A DNA stretch of 63,423 nucleotides from positions 1 to 63,423 of the forward strand of contig NZ_MWIO01000018.1 in NCBI RefSeq assembly GCF_004799035.1. Direction: 5' to 3'. The position numbers and the translations under genes were made by a program. Positions 46,982-56,416 of the stretch are shown here, in pieces. The DNA comes from Rhodanobacter lindaniclasticus. GTDB lineage: Bacteria > Pseudomonadota > Gammaproteobacteria > Xanthomonadales > Rhodanobacteraceae. The notes below the pieces were generated by a model that saw only the letters and a list, made by a program, of their open reading frames with translations, searched no databases and was not told where the DNA came from. How positions within the stretch are numbered: position 1 is the stretch's first letter; the number at the start of each line of letters is the position of its first letter.

Positions 46982-47878
46982 ATGCGCATCAGCGTCGCCG
47001 TGATCACATACAACTGGCCCGAGGCCCTGGAGCTGGTGCTGCGCGCGCTGGCCAGGCAGACCGAACTGCCGCATGAGGTGATCGTCACGGACGACGGCTC
47101 GAAGCCGGCCACGCGCGAGTTGCTGCTGCGCCTGGCGCGCGACTTTCCGGTGCGGCTGGTGCACCTGTGGCAGCCCGACGACGGCGCGCGCATGAGCCGC
47201 GCGCGCAACCGCGCGATCGCCGCCGCGCAGGGCGACTATCTCATCCTGCTCGATGGCGACATGGTGGTGGAGCGGCATTTCATCGCCGATCACCGCCGCT
47301 TCGCCCGGCATGGCTGCTTCACCCAGGGTTCGCGCGTGCTCACCGATGCCAGCTCGGTAAAAGAGATGCTGGGCTGCAGGCCGACCTTTCCGGATTTCTT
47401 CCGCCGCGGCATCGACCGTCGCCGCCACACCGTGCGCCTCCCGCTGCTGGCCCACCTGTTCGCCCGTCCGAGCATGCGCCAGCGCGGCATCAAGAGTTGC
47501 AACATGGGTTTCTGGCGCGACGACCTGCTGCGCCTCAACGGTTTCAACGAGGCGATGACCGGCTGGGGCCGCGAGGACACCGAGCTGGCCGTGCGCGCCT
47601 TCCACGCCGGCCTGCTGCGCCGCGACCTGCGCCTGGGTGCGCTGGCGGTGCATCTCTACCACCCCACCCGCAAGCATCTGGTGGACAACCCCAACGACCG
47701 CATCCTGGCCGACACCCGGCAGCGCAACCTCGTTCGCTGCGAACGAGGCGTCGAGCAATACCGCGACGAGTTCGCCGTCGCGCCGGTGGACCTGCGCGCG
47801 GTCACTGCACCGACGCCGTTGCGACCGCCGGTGCCGGTGGGTCGCGTGGCCGCGCCACCGGCTGCCGCCACCGCGTGA
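46982..47878 (+). CDS. GT2 glycosyltransferase with galactosyltransferase-like C-terminal domain
   Basis: 298-aa GT-A enzyme. Signatures are MRISVAVITYNWPEALELVL, VIVTDDGS, the metal motif LLDGDMVV near residue 94, and the acceptor-side motif GWGREDTELAVRAFHAG of the Glyco_transf_7C type. The last 30 residues are Pro/Ala-rich and probably disordered. It is transcribed opposite to its neighbours, from its own long leader. The role in surface polysaccharide synthesis is inferred from context. Confidence 0.88.
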   Translation: MRISVAVITYNWPEALELVLRALARQTELPHEVIVTDDGSKPATRELLLRLARDFPVRLVHLWQPDDGARMSRARNRAIAAAQGDYLILLDGDMVVERHFIADHRRFARHGCFTQGSRVLTDASSVKEMLGCRPTFPDFFRRGIDRRRHTVRLPLLAHLFARPSMRQRGIKSCNMGFWRDDLLRLNGFNEAMTGWGREDTELAVRAFHAGLLRRDLRLGALAVHLYHPTRKHLVDNPNDRILADTRQRNLVRCERGVEQYRDEFAVAPVDLRAVTAPTPLRPPVPVGRVAAPPAAATA

Positions 47879-47896
47879 GGAGATCGTCCGCGCCGA

Positions 47897-49174
47897 TCAG
47901 GCCGCGGACGCCCGGCGCGTCTCGGCGTGGCGCAGCCAGGCGAGCCGCAGCGCCAGCCCCAACACCGTGAAGAAATAGAACGATTGCGTCATCACCCGGT
48001 AGAACACCGCGTCGGTGAGCGCGCACAGCATGTACAAGACGATCACGCCCGCGCCGACGGCAGCCGGCAGCGCCACCTCGTCGTCCGCATCCAGCACGCG
48101 CCGGCCGAAGTAGTACAGCGGCACCAGGAACACTGCCAGCAGCGCCAGCAGACCCGGCACACCGCCGGTGGCGGCCGCTTCCAGATACTCGTTGTGCGGC
48201 TGGTTGTAGCGCTCGATCGCGGCATGGCTGCGGCCGGCGGCGATCTCCTTGCGCGTATACGCGTCGAACTGGCCCACGCCGATGCCCACCAGCGGGTGTT
48301 CGCCGAAGGCGCGCGCCGCGGTGCGCCACATCTCCAGCCGCTCGATCACCGCGCCATGGGTGGCCAGGCGGTGGTCGAAGCGGGTGACCTCCGGCGCGAT
48401 GGCCTGGAACCGCTCCACCATCTCGCCGCGCATGCCGAAGGTGACGGTCCCGGCCACCACGAACACGGCGCCAACCAGCAGCAGACTGGAGCGCCAGTGT
48501 CCACAGCGTCGTCCGTGCAGCAGCACCAGCAGCAGGAAGACCGGCGCAAACGCCAGCAGCGGGCCGCGGCTCTGGGTCAGCAGCGCGCCGTACATGGCGC
48601 AACCCATCGCCAACAGATGCAGCCAACGTTCCCGACGCGGCGTGCCGTGCGCCAGGAATTGCACCAGCGCCATCGTCGACAGGCCCAGCAACACCGTGGC
48701 CAGTTCGATCGAGGCCGACGGGCCGCCGTTGAGGCCGTGCGGACGGTCGATGCCGAGCGCGTAGGCCTGCACCACGGCGGCCGCGCCCAGCACGATGGCG
48801 CCGAGGCTGAAACCGATCCACACCACCCGCATCCGCAACGGCAGGCTGAAGCACGCCGCCACGACCAGGAACAGCAGGATGTGCGCCGGCCGATCCAGCG
48901 GCCGCCAGCCCAGGCCGTGCAGCAGCACGTTGAAGATCACGAAGCCGATCATCACCAGCGCCACCGCCACCACCGGCCACGCTGCGCGATAGCTGCGCCG
49001 GATCGAGGCGGTGCTTGCCATCAGCGCCAACCCCAGCAGGAACAGCAGCGCCGACGGCAGGGCCTTGATCCCCCAGTCGATCGAGAACGACAGCGGCATC
49101 AGGGCGAGCAGGAGCGACACGGCCCACGCCGGCCCGGGGCGCGCGAACGCCTGCGCGAGGCGAGTGTCGGTCAT
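47897..49174 (-). CDS. O-antigen ligase-like membrane protein (WaaL/Wzy_C family)
   Basis: 425-aa protein with about 12 membrane helices. The large periplasmic loop (about 255-335) carries the family motif region, with EMWRTAARAFGEHPLVGIGVG and the conserved His in YNQPHNEYLEAAATGG; LTQSRGPLLAF has the conserved Arg. Such proteins join O-antigen or other polymers to lipid A-core, or polymerise repeat units. Located between two sugar-transfer genes. Ligase and polymerase cannot be distinguished here. Confidence 0.87.
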   Translation of the reverse strand: MTDTRLAQAFARPGPAWAVSLLLALMPLSFSIDWGIKALPSALLFLLGLALMASTASIRRSYRAAWPVVAVALVMIGFVIFNVLLHGLGWRPLDRPAHILLFLVVAACFSLPLRMRVVWIGFSLGAIVLGAAAVVQAYALGIDRPHGLNGGPSASIELATVLLGLSTMALVQFLAHGTPRRERWLHLLAMGCAMYGALLTQSRGPLLAFAPVFLLLVLLHGRRCGHWRSSLLLVGAVFVVAGTVTFGMRGEMVERFQAIAPEVTRFDHRLATHGAVIERLEMWRTAARAFGEHPLVGIGVGQFDAYTRKEIAAGRSHAAIERYNQPHNEYLEAAATGGVPGLLALLAVFLVPLYYFGRRVLDADDEVALPAAVGAGVIVLYMLCALTDAVFYRVMTQSFYFFTVLGLALRLAWLRHAETRRASAA

Positions 49175-49241
49175 GCGCGCGTCACGCTCGCGGAGAGCGC
49201 CGCGCGACGAGCTGCGCGGCGTGGAGAGGCGGTGGGGCGGG

Positions 49242-50951
49242 TCATTCGTCGTCGTCGCCTGCGGTACGGGGGATGCACCCGGGTATTACCGCGTCGTGCC
49301 TGAACATCCACCAATCGCGCCGGTTGGCGTGGCCGACGTGGACGGCGCGCGCGCGATCCACGCAGGCGCCCATCGCCTCGTCCAGGCTGAACACCCAGCG
49401 TTGCGCCGGATCGGCTTGCAGCCAGGCGACCGCCTCGGCGTATTGCTGCGGCCATGGCCTGAGAAAACCGAACTCGGCCACCGGGCCCTGCGCCATCAGC
49501 AGGTTCTGTTCCTTCCATGCGAGCAGGCCGATGGTGGCCTGCGGGCCGGCGATGGCGCGCGCCTCGACCATCACGTCGCGCGCCGAGCGGTCGCCGTTGA
49601 GTAGCGGATAGCCCCATACCCCATACACGCTCCACAGCACGCCGGCGAACAGCAGCCAGCCCAGCGGCGCGCGGCGCACCCGCGTCAGCGCGGCGATGGC
49701 GAGGCCGGCCACGCCGGTGGCCAGCAGCATCCACCAGATCCGCGGGTCCAGGCTCTGTTCGATCTTCAGCGCCCAGGCCGGGTGGCGATGGATCGCCAGC
49801 GCCGAGGCGGCGGCCAGCGTGCCGGCCAGCAGCACGGTCAGCGCGAACACCGCGACGCGCACGCCGCGTCGACGCAGCAGCCCTGGCAGCAGCGGCGCCA
49901 GCGCCAGCGCCACCATCGGCAGCGCCGGCAGGATGTAGACGTCGCGCTTGCCGGGGCTGATCGAGAAGAACAACAGCACCAGCGCGGCCCAGCCCAGCGG
50001 CAGCAGGAAACGCGCGTCGCGCCGCTTCAGCCGGCGCCACCACGCCGGCAACGCCCACGGCAGCAGCAGCGACAGCGGCAGCCAGTCGACCACGATGATG
50101 CCGAGGAAGTAGAACGGCGAATGGATGTGCCCGGTGGGCGTGGCGTAGCGGTGCACGGTCTGCCCGAACAGGATGTTCTGCACGTACTCGGCGTGCTGCG
50201 GGTCGCCGTCGGCACGGGCGACCAGCAGCATCGGCAGCAGCCAGCCGAGGATCGCCACGAAGAACAGCGCCAGGCCGCCGGCCCAGCGCCAGCCGCCGGT
50301 GGGCAGGGCGAGCTGCCGCCAGTGGCCGCGACGCGCGACCAGGTACGGCACCAGCATCAGCAGCGCCAGCACACCCACGCCCTTGGTCGCCACGCCCACG
50401 CCGGCGAAGAAGCAGCCGATCGCGAACCAGCGCCAGCATGGCCCCAGCAGCAGATGGCGCAGCAGGCCGTAGTTGGCCAGCGTCATCCAGCCCAGCAGCA
50501 GCGGGTCGATCTGCGCGTTGCGCATCTGGTAGGTGAAGTGGATGGTGACCAGCAGCGTGGCCGCGGCCAGCAGCGCGCTGCGGTGGTTCCACAGCCGGCG
50601 TGCCAGGTCGTAGACCAGCGCCAGCGCGCCCAGTGCGGCGAGCAGCGAGGGCAGCAGGAAGGCAATGCGCCAGTTGTGGGTGAGGTAGTAGCTGAGCGCC
50701 TGCAGCCACATGAACACCGGTGGCTTGTCCGGGTACAGCTCGTGGCCACGATGCGGGAACAGCCACTGGCCGTGCTCGACCATCCACTGCGCGACCAGCG
50801 CGAAGCGCGGTTCGTCCGAAGGCCACGGATCGCGCAACCCCAGCCCGGCGGCCAGCACCAGCAGCGCGAACGCGCCGAACACGACCAGCTCCCAACGGGC
50901 GTCGCGCAACCACAGCGGACGGGCGCGGGACAAGGGCACCGGGGGATTCAC
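49242..50951 (-). CDS. GT39/ArnT-type membrane glycosyltransferase, second copy
   Basis: 569-aa protein with 11-12 helices and a C-terminal periplasmic domain. The first loop GLRDPWPSDEPRFALVAQWM (Asp-Glu catalytic pair) and HELYPDKPPVFMWLQALSYYLT match the GT-C family of ArnT; SPGKRDVYILPALPM is also typical. The start is GTG 50951, the only initiation codon that keeps the first helix; the much longer open frame upstream overlaps rsmB. TATGCT is about 37 bp upstream. The C-terminal domain ends in an acidic tail. Confidence 0.82.
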   Translation of the reverse strand: MNPPVPLSRARPLWLRDARWELVVFGAFALLVLAAGLGLRDPWPSDEPRFALVAQWMVEHGQWLFPHRGHELYPDKPPVFMWLQALSYYLTHNWRIAFLLPSLLAALGALALVYDLARRLWNHRSALLAAATLLVTIHFTYQMRNAQIDPLLLGWMTLANYGLLRHLLLGPCWRWFAIGCFFAGVGVATKGVGVLALLMLVPYLVARRGHWRQLALPTGGWRWAGGLALFFVAILGWLLPMLLVARADGDPQHAEYVQNILFGQTVHRYATPTGHIHSPFYFLGIIVVDWLPLSLLLPWALPAWWRRLKRRDARFLLPLGWAALVLLFFSISPGKRDVYILPALPMVALALAPLLPGLLRRRGVRVAVFALTVLLAGTLAAASALAIHRHPAWALKIEQSLDPRIWWMLLATGVAGLAIAALTRVRRAPLGWLLFAGVLWSVYGVWGYPLLNGDRSARDVMVEARAIAGPQATIGLLAWKEQNLLMAQGPVAEFGFLRPWPQQYAEAVAWLQADPAQRWVFSLDEAMGACVDRARAVHVGHANRRDWWMFRHDAVIPGCIPRTAGDDDE

Positions 50952-51040
50952 GATGGAGGGAGTTCCGCTGCGGGGACAGGGACGGCAAGCATAAACGGCC
51001 GGCACGATCCCGCACAGCCCCGCCCTTGCCGCAGGTGTGC

Positions 51041-52342
51041 TCAGCCGCGCTTGCGCAACACGGCGTAATACATGCCGTCCAGATCGCCGTCGCCGGGCAG
51101 GATCTGCCAGCCCGTCGCGGCGGCCTGGCCGACCGGCAGGCTGATCGGTATCGCTTGTGCGTCCTCCTGCTGCCCCAGCCACGCGCCGACCACCGCCTCG
51201 TTCTCCGCGCGCAGCACCGAGCAGGTGATGTAGACCAGTCTCCCGCCCGGCGCCAGCAACGGCCACAGCGCGGCGAGGATGCGCCGCTGCTGCGCGCCCA
51301 TTGCGGCGATGTCGCTCTCGCGCCGATGCAGGCGCACGTCCGGCCGGCGGCGCAGCACGCCGCTGGCCGAGCAGGGCGCGTCGATCAGGATGCGGTCGAA
51401 CCGCTGGCCCTTCCACCAGCGCGCGGGCATGCCGGCGTCGCCGACCACGATCTTCGCGTCCAGTCGCAGGCGCATCAGGTTCTGCCGGATGCGTTCGGCG
51501 CGCGCGGGCTCGAACTCCAGCGCGGTGAGGTCGATGTCGGCGCGCTCCAGCAGATGGCAGGCCTTGCCGCCGGGCGCGGCGCAGGCGTCCAGCACGCGCA
51601 GGCCGTCGCGCAGGTCGGCGAGGTCGGCGGCGACCTGGGCGGCGCCGTCCTGCACCGCGAAGTGTCCGGCGTCGAAGCCGGGCAGCCGGGTGACGTCGGT
51701 GCTGTGCGGCAGCACCAGCGCGTCGGCCAGCCACGGGTGGGCGGTGGCCGCGTGGCCGGCGGCCTGCAGTTGGCCGATCAGCGTTTCGCGCTGGCAGCGC
51801 CGGCGATTGACCCGCAGCATCAGCGGCGGCTCGCCGTTGTCGGCCGCCATCACCGCGGCGGCCTGTTGCGGCCAGTCGCGTTCGAGCACCGCGGCCAGCC
51901 AGGCGGGATGGGCGTGGCGCGTGGCGGGGTTGGCGTCGAGCGCGGCCAGCCGCGCGGTTCGCTCGCGCTGCCAGCGGCGCAGCACGGCGTTGACCAGGCC
52001 GGCGAGCTGCGGGCGTTTCAGCGCACGCACTGCCTCCACGGTGGCGGCCACCGCGGCGTAATCCTGCAGTTCGAGGATCTCCAGCTGCACCAGCCCCAGC
52101 ACCAGCAGTGCGTGCACCGCCGGGTCCTTGTGGCGCAGCGGTTTCTCCAGCAGCCCGTCGATGGCCGGGTCGAAGCGCAGCCACCAGCGCGCGCCTTCAC
52201 TGAGCAGGGCCATCAGCAGCGCGCGGTCGCGTGGGTCGGTCAGCTTCGGGGCGCTGCGTTCCATCACCTCGCGCAGCGAGGCGCCGCGCAGGGCGATCTC
52301 GGCCAGACCCCTGGCGGCGAGGGCGCGGGTGTCGGTTTTCAC
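51041..52342 (-). CDS. rsmB: 16S rRNA m5C967 methyltransferase RsmB
   Basis: 433-aa enzyme. The N-terminal NusB-like RNA-binding domain (about 1-145) is followed by the Rossmann methyltransferase with SAM motif [17 protein letters not shown] (near 248-264), the [15 protein letters not shown] block and the catalytic cysteine in [16 protein letters not shown] start at 52342, overlapping the fmt stop (GTGA). It continues the def-fmt-rsmB translation module. Confidence 0.95.
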   Translation of the reverse strand: MKTDTRALAARGLAEIALRGASLREVMERSAPKLTDPRDRALLMALLSEGARWWLRFDPAIDGLLEKPLRHKDPAVHALLVLGLVQLEILELQDYAAVAATVEAVRALKRPQLAGLVNAVLRRWQRERTARLAALDANPATRHAHPAWLAAVLERDWPQQAAAVMAADNGEPPLMLRVNRRRCQRETLIGQLQAAGHAATAHPWLADALVLPHSTDVTRLPGFDAGHFAVQDGAAQVAADLADLRDGLRVLDACAAPGGKACHLLERADIDLTALEFEPARAERIRQNLMRLRLDAKIVVGDAGMPARWWKGQRFDRILIDAPCSASGVLRRRPDVRLHRRESDIAAMGAQQRRILAALWPLLAPGGRLVYITCSVLRAENEAVVGAWLGQQEDAQAIPISLPVGQAAATGWQILPGDGDLDGMYYAVLRKRG

Positions 52343-53280
52343 GGGCGCTGGCGCAGGTCGGGGCGGGCGTTGAGATAGTCCGCCGCGCCGATGCGTTTGC
52401 CGCCGGCACGCTGTACCGCGGTGATGCGCAGCGCGCCGTTGCCGCAGGCGATGTCGATGCCTTCACGCCCGCTCGCCAGTACGCTGCCCGGAGCGGCGTG
52501 GTGGTCCGCCTCGATCGCTCGGGCGGCCCAGATCCGCAGCGATTCGCCGGCGATCTCCGCCTCGGCCACCGGCCACGGGTCGAATGCGCGCACTTGGCGT
52601 TCCAGCTCGATGGCCGGACGGCGGAAGTCGAGCTTCGCCTCGGCCTTCTCCAGCTTGTGCGCGTAGGTCACCCCATCGGCCGGTTGCGGCGTGGCCACCA
52701 GCACCTCGCCGGCCAGTGTGCGGCGCAGGCCCTCGGCCAGCACCTGGGCACCCAGGGCGGCAAGGCGGTCGTGCAGCGAGCCGCCGGTGTCGTCACGGTG
52801 GATCGGGGTGCGCCGGCTCAACAACACCGGGCCGGTATCGAGGCCGGCTTCCATCTGCATCAGGTCGACGCCGCTCTCGGCGTCGCCGGCGAGGATCGCG
52901 CGCTGGATCGGTGCGGCACCGCGCCAGCGCGGCAGCATGCTCGCGTGCACGTTCCAGCAGCCCAGGCGGGGGATTGCCAGCACCTTGCGCGGCAGGATCA
53001 GGCCGTAGGCGACCACCACCAGCAGGTCGGGACGGTAGTCGGCGAGCCGCTGCTGCGCCTCGGCGGATTTCAGCGACTCGGGCTGCTCGACCGCCACCCC
53101 GGTGGCCAGCGCGGCCTGTTTGACCGGACTGGGCGCCAGCTTGCGGCCGCGACCGGCCGGGCGGTCGGGCTGGGTATAGACGGCCACCAGCTCGGCGCCG
53201 CTGGCGCGGCAGGCCTCGAAACAAGGCACGGAGAACTCGGGGGTGCCGGCAAAGGCCAGCCGCAGGCCGGCGCTACTCAA
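52339..53280 (-). CDS. fmt: Methionyl-tRNA formyltransferase
   Basis: 313-aa enzyme that formylates initiator Met-tRNA using 10-formyl-THF. Signatures are [22 protein letters not shown], the formyl-binding loop [30 protein letters not shown] (catalytic Asn-x-His) and [17 protein letters not shown] with the catalytic Asp. No ATG or GTG fits; the frame begins at TTG 53280, which overlaps the def stop (TTGA), so it depends on translational coupling. Confidence 0.94.
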   Translation of the reverse strand: MSSAGLRLAFAGTPEFSVPCFEACRASGAELVAVYTQPDRPAGRGRKLAPSPVKQAALATGVAVEQPESLKSAEAQQRLADYRPDLLVVVAYGLILPRKVLAIPRLGCWNVHASMLPRWRGAAPIQRAILAGDAESGVDLMQMEAGLDTGPVLLSRRTPIHRDDTGGSLHDRLAALGAQVLAEGLRRTLAGEVLVATPQPADGVTYAHKLEKAEAKLDFRRPAIELERQVRAFDPWPVAEAEIAGESLRIWAARAIEADHHAAPGSVLASGREGIDIACGNGALRITAVQRAGGKRIGAADYLNARPDLRQRP

Positions 53281-53786
53281 GCACTCGCCGCCTGCTTGCG
53301 CTGCTTGTCCAGCCGCTTCAGCAGCAGGCTGCGCTTGAGCGGCGACAGATAATCGACGAAGACCTTGCCGTCCAGGTGATCCATCTCGTGCTGGATGCAT
53401 ACGGCCAGCGGGCCCTCGGCCTCCACCACGATGTCCTTGCCGTCCACGTCCTGCGCCTTGACCTTCACCTTCAGCGCGCGAGTGACGTCGGCGTACAGCC
53501 CCGGAAACGACAGGCAGCCCTCCTGGTAGACCTGCGAGCCGTCCTTTTCCAGCAGCTGGGCATTGATCAGCGCCAGCGGCTGGTTGCGCCCCTCGCTCAT
53601 GTCGGCCACCAGCACCCGCTGGTGCACGTTGACCTGGGTGGCGGCCAGGCCGACGCCGTTGGCCGCGTACATGGTCTCGAACATGTCGGCGACGAACTGC
53701 TTCAGCTTGGCGTCGAACGCGGTGACCGGCGCGGCGCGGGTGCGCAGGCGCGGGTCGGGGAACTCCAGAATGGAAAGTATGGACAT
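53277..53786 (-). CDS. def: Peptide deformylase
   Basis: 169-aa metalloenzyme removing the N-formyl group from new proteins. All three motifs are present: [16 protein letters not shown] (metal Cys) and HEMDHLDG (two metal His and catalytic Glu). ATG 53786 with GAGG eight bases upstream; the frame is open further upstream but has no support. First gene of def-fmt-rsmB and divergent from the LysM gene. Confidence 0.96.
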   Translation of the reverse strand: MSILSILEFPDPRLRTRAAPVTAFDAKLKQFVADMFETMYAANGVGLAATQVNVHQRVLVADMSEGRNQPLALINAQLLEKDGSQVYQEGCLSFPGLYADVTRALKVKVKAQDVDGKDIVVEAEGPLAVCIQHEMDHLDGKVFVDYLSPLKRSLLLKRLDKQRKQAASA

Positions 53787-53900
53787 CGCTTCACCTCGGC
53801 GTCGAAAGTGCGGGCGAATTGGTAAAAACCCCACCCCGACGCGAACTAGAATGTGCATCATTGTACGTCGGCAAGCACGCGAGCGCAGACGATTTTTGCC

Positions 53901-53940
53901 AACCCGCGCCAGTTGCGCGGGTTAACCATTCGGTTACACT
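53901..53940 (+). promoter_or_regulatory. Promoter and inverted repeat of the LysM gene
   Basis: TTGCGC (53913-53918), a 16-base spacer and TACACT (53935-53940) form a promoter about 35 bp before the LysM ATG. The -35 box lies inside a perfect inverted repeat AACCCGCG-7-CGCGGGTT (53901-53923), a possible operator. The divergent def gene starts at 53786. Confidence 0.45.
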
Positions 53941-53974
53941 CGACCGAGCATCTGGGGAAGGGGGATTCCCGCCA

Positions 53975-55096
53975 ATGATCAGAAAGACAATCGTGTTGCT
54001 GGCCGGCATGCTGGTCACCCTGACCGTCTATGCCGCGGGCGCGCAATTGCGTGCCAATCACCCCGACAGCTACACCGTTCGCCGTGGCGACACGTTGTGG
54101 GACATCTCCGCCAAATTCCTGGCCAAGCCGTGGTTGTGGCCGGAGATCTGGCAGGCCAACCCGCAGGTGCGCAATCCCCACCTGATCTATCCGGGCGACG
54201 TGCTCAACCTGTCCTTCATCAATGGCCCGAGCCTGCGGCTGGAGCCGGGCGTGCGTCGCGAAAGCGAGGCGGTGCCGGCGATCCCGCTCAGCCAGCTGAA
54301 GATGTTCCTGAAAGACATGCGGGTGATGGATTCCAACGCCGTCAGTTCCGCGCCCTACGTGGTCGGCCTGGAAGAGAACCGCTTGCGCGGCGCCGTCGGC
54401 CAGAACCTCTACGTGCGCGGCCTGCAGGGCGAGCCGGGCCAGCGCTGGGCGATCGTGCGGCCCAGCCACGTGTTCCGCGGCTTCGACCAGAACGATCCGG
54501 CAGATGCCGACCTGGTGGCGCATGGCCTGGACAGCAATGCGGCGATGGTCAACGCGCCGTGGCGCGAGGATTCGCGCAATGACGGCCACTACGGCAAGGG
54601 CGACGACCTCGGCGTCGAGGTGACGGTGATCGGCACCGCCGAGACCCTGCGTACCGGCGATCCGGCGACCATGCTGCTGCTCGACTCCACCCGCGAGATC
54701 CGCAGCGGCGACCGCATCCTGCCGATCGACGACAGCCCGTACGACGCGTACTACTACCCGCATGCGCCGAAGTCGCTGCCGGCCGACGCCAAGGTGATCG
54801 GTTTCGCCGACGCCCTGCGCGCGGCGGGCTCGCGCCAGGTGGTGCTGCTCTCGGTCGGCGCCCGCGACGGCGTCGACAACGGCACCACGTTCTCCATCTT
54901 CGAACCGGGCGAAACCATCCACGACGACGTCGCCAGCAACAGCGCGAACCGCAGCGTGGGCGAACGGGTGACGCTGCCGGACGAGTATGTCGGCCACGTG
55001 ATGGTGTTCCGCACCTTCGACCGGGTCAGCTATGGCCTGGTGATGGACAGCCTGCGCCCGGTGCACGCCGGCGGCCGGCTGACCAAGCCCGAATAG
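53975..55096 (+). CDS. LysM-domain peptidoglycan-binding protein
   Basis: 373-aa exported protein. A signal peptide (about 1-23, LLAGMLVTLTVYAAGA) precedes one LysM domain (about 31-85: YTVRRGDTLWDISAKFLAKP, WPEIWQANPQVRNPHLIYPG) that binds peptidoglycan. The remaining 290 residues are beta-rich with no clear catalytic motif and are conserved in Xanthomonadales next to dprA. ATG 53975 was preferred over an upstream start that would bury the signal peptide. It may act as an envelope-maintenance factor. Confidence 0.88.
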   Translation: MIRKTIVLLAGMLVTLTVYAAGAQLRANHPDSYTVRRGDTLWDISAKFLAKPWLWPEIWQANPQVRNPHLIYPGDVLNLSFINGPSLRLEPGVRRESEAVPAIPLSQLKMFLKDMRVMDSNAVSSAPYVVGLEENRLRGAVGQNLYVRGLQGEPGQRWAIVRPSHVFRGFDQNDPADADLVAHGLDSNAAMVNAPWREDSRNDGHYGKGDDLGVEVTVIGTAETLRTGDPATMLLLDSTREIRSGDRILPIDDSPYDAYYYPHAPKSLPADAKVIGFADALRAAGSRQVVLLSVGARDGVDNGTTFSIFEPGETIHDDVASNSANRSVGERVTLPDEYVGHVMVFRTFDRVSYGLVMDSLRPVHAGGRLTKPE

Positions 55097-55124
55097 CGGC
55101 CACGACAGCGGCATCTGCCTACAC

Positions 55125-55150
55125 GACGGCGCGGCCACCACCGCGCCGTC
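55125..55150 (+). terminator. GC-rich hairpin between the LysM gene and dprA
   Basis: GACGGCGCGG-CCACCA-CCGCGCCGTC has perfect 10-base arms and is followed only by TTCGTCT, so it is a weak intrinsic terminator or a Rho-assisted one. It lies 28 bp past the LysM stop. Confidence 0.45.
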
Positions 55151-55169
55151 TTCGTCTGCGGTCGCTGCG

Positions 55170-55175
55170 TACACT
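55170..55175 (+). promoter_or_regulatory. -10 element of dprA, leaderless arrangement
   Basis: TACACT followed by CCCGGGC and then the ATG at 55183; the gap is seven bases, so the message should start on the A of ATG. It closely resembles the block before the acyltransferase gene (TACACT TTCGGGC ATG). Confidence 0.5.
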
Positions 55176-55182
55176 CCCGGGC

Positions 55183-56334
55183 ATGCATGACCCGCTCCCT
55201 GCTGACGACGATGAACTCCGCGCCTGGCTGACCGCGCTGCGCACGCCCGGACTCGGCCCCGGCGGCCTGCGCCAGTGGCTGGATCGCAGCGGCGGCGACA
55301 TCCATGCCGCGCTGGCGCAGTTGCATCGGGACGGCGCCACGTTCGACCCTGCCGCGCGGGCCTGGCTGGCGCGCCCGGACGAGGCGCGCCTGGCGCAAGA
55401 CCTGGCGTGGCTGGCCGAGCCCGGCCATCGGCTGCTGCGTTGCACGGATGCGGATTTCCCGCCGCAGCTGGAACACATCCCGCAGCCGCCGGCGGTGCTG
55501 TTCGTGGCCGGCGACCCGAGCCTGCTGCTGCATCCGCAGGTGGCCATCGTCGGTGCGCGTGCGGCCAGTGCCAGCGGCATGGCCCACGCGCGCGCGTTCG
55601 CCCGCACGCTCGCCGGGGCGGGTTTCACGATCACCAGCGGCATGGCCGACGGCATCGACGGCGCGGCACACGCCGCCGCGCTGGATGCCGGCGCGAAGGC
55701 GCTGGCGGTGATCGGCACCGGGCCCGACCGGGTCTATCCGCGCAAGCATCACGCGCTGGCCCGACGCCTGGCCGAACACGGCGCGCTGGTCAGCGAGTTC
55801 CCGCCCGGCACGGCAGCGCGGCCCGACCATTTCCCCCGCCGCAACCGGATCATCTCCGGGCTGGCACTGGGCGTGCTGGTGATCGAGGCGGGGCTGCGCT
55901 CGGGCTCGCTGATCACCGCGCGGTTGGCCGCCGAGCAGGGTCGCGAGGTGTTCGCGCTGCCCGGATCGATCCACAATCCGCTGGCCAGCGGCTGCCACCG
56001 GCTGATCCGCGACGGCGCACGGCTGGTGGAACACGCTTCGGAAATCGTCGAATTGCTGGCTCCCGCGGCCCGTTCGCTGGGCCTGGAACTGGCCGCGCGG
56101 CTGAGTGAAGAAGGGGCTGGAGAAGCCGTCATGACGACCGTGGCGGATCCCGATTATCGGCGATTGTTGTCCGCACTTGGCCACGAACCGGCGACAATGG
56201 AAGAACTTGTGCAGCGCACCGGACTGTCGACCGGAACGCTGTCCTCGATGCTGCTGATGCTCGAGCTGGACGGGCGCATCGAGCGTCGCCCGGGGAATGC
56301 CTACCAGGCCATGCCCTTGCCCCTGCAGGCTTGA
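55183..56334 (+). CDS. dprA: DNA-processing protein DprA
   Basis: 383-aa factor that protects incoming single-stranded DNA and loads RecA during natural transformation. An N-terminal SAM-like helical part (about 1-85) is followed by the Rossmann core with VAIVGARAASASG, TITSGMADGIDGAAH, VIGTGPDRVYPRKH, SEFPPGTAARPDHFPRRNRI and LITARLAAEQGREVFALPGS, and by a C-terminal winged-helix (DML1-like) domain (about 320-383). The transcript is probably leaderless. In some relatives a smg gene lies between dprA and topA; it is missing here. Confidence 0.95.
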   Translation: MHDPLPADDDELRAWLTALRTPGLGPGGLRQWLDRSGGDIHAALAQLHRDGATFDPAARAWLARPDEARLAQDLAWLAEPGHRLLRCTDADFPPQLEHIPQPPAVLFVAGDPSLLLHPQVAIVGARAASASGMAHARAFARTLAGAGFTITSGMADGIDGAAHAAALDAGAKALAVIGTGPDRVYPRKHHALARRLAEHGALVSEFPPGTAARPDHFPRRNRIISGLALGVLVIEAGLRSGSLITARLAAEQGREVFALPGSIHNPLASGCHRLIRDGARLVEHASEIVELLAPAARSLGLELAARLSEEGAGEAVMTTVADPDYRRLLSALGHEPATMEELVQRTGLSTGTLSSMLLMLELDGRIERRPGNAYQAMPLPLQA

Positions 56335-56416
56335 CAGCCCAAGCTGCGACGTGGTTTCAACTATATATATGCCCGGCACGGAAGCGCCGGTGGTTCACTT
56401 TCGGATATCCCGTTTC

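Noticed and set aside
49242..52184. 980-codon reading frame as one giant protein
   Set aside because: Only the last 569 codons encode a membrane glycosyltransferase; the upstream part is an rsmB shadow in another frame.
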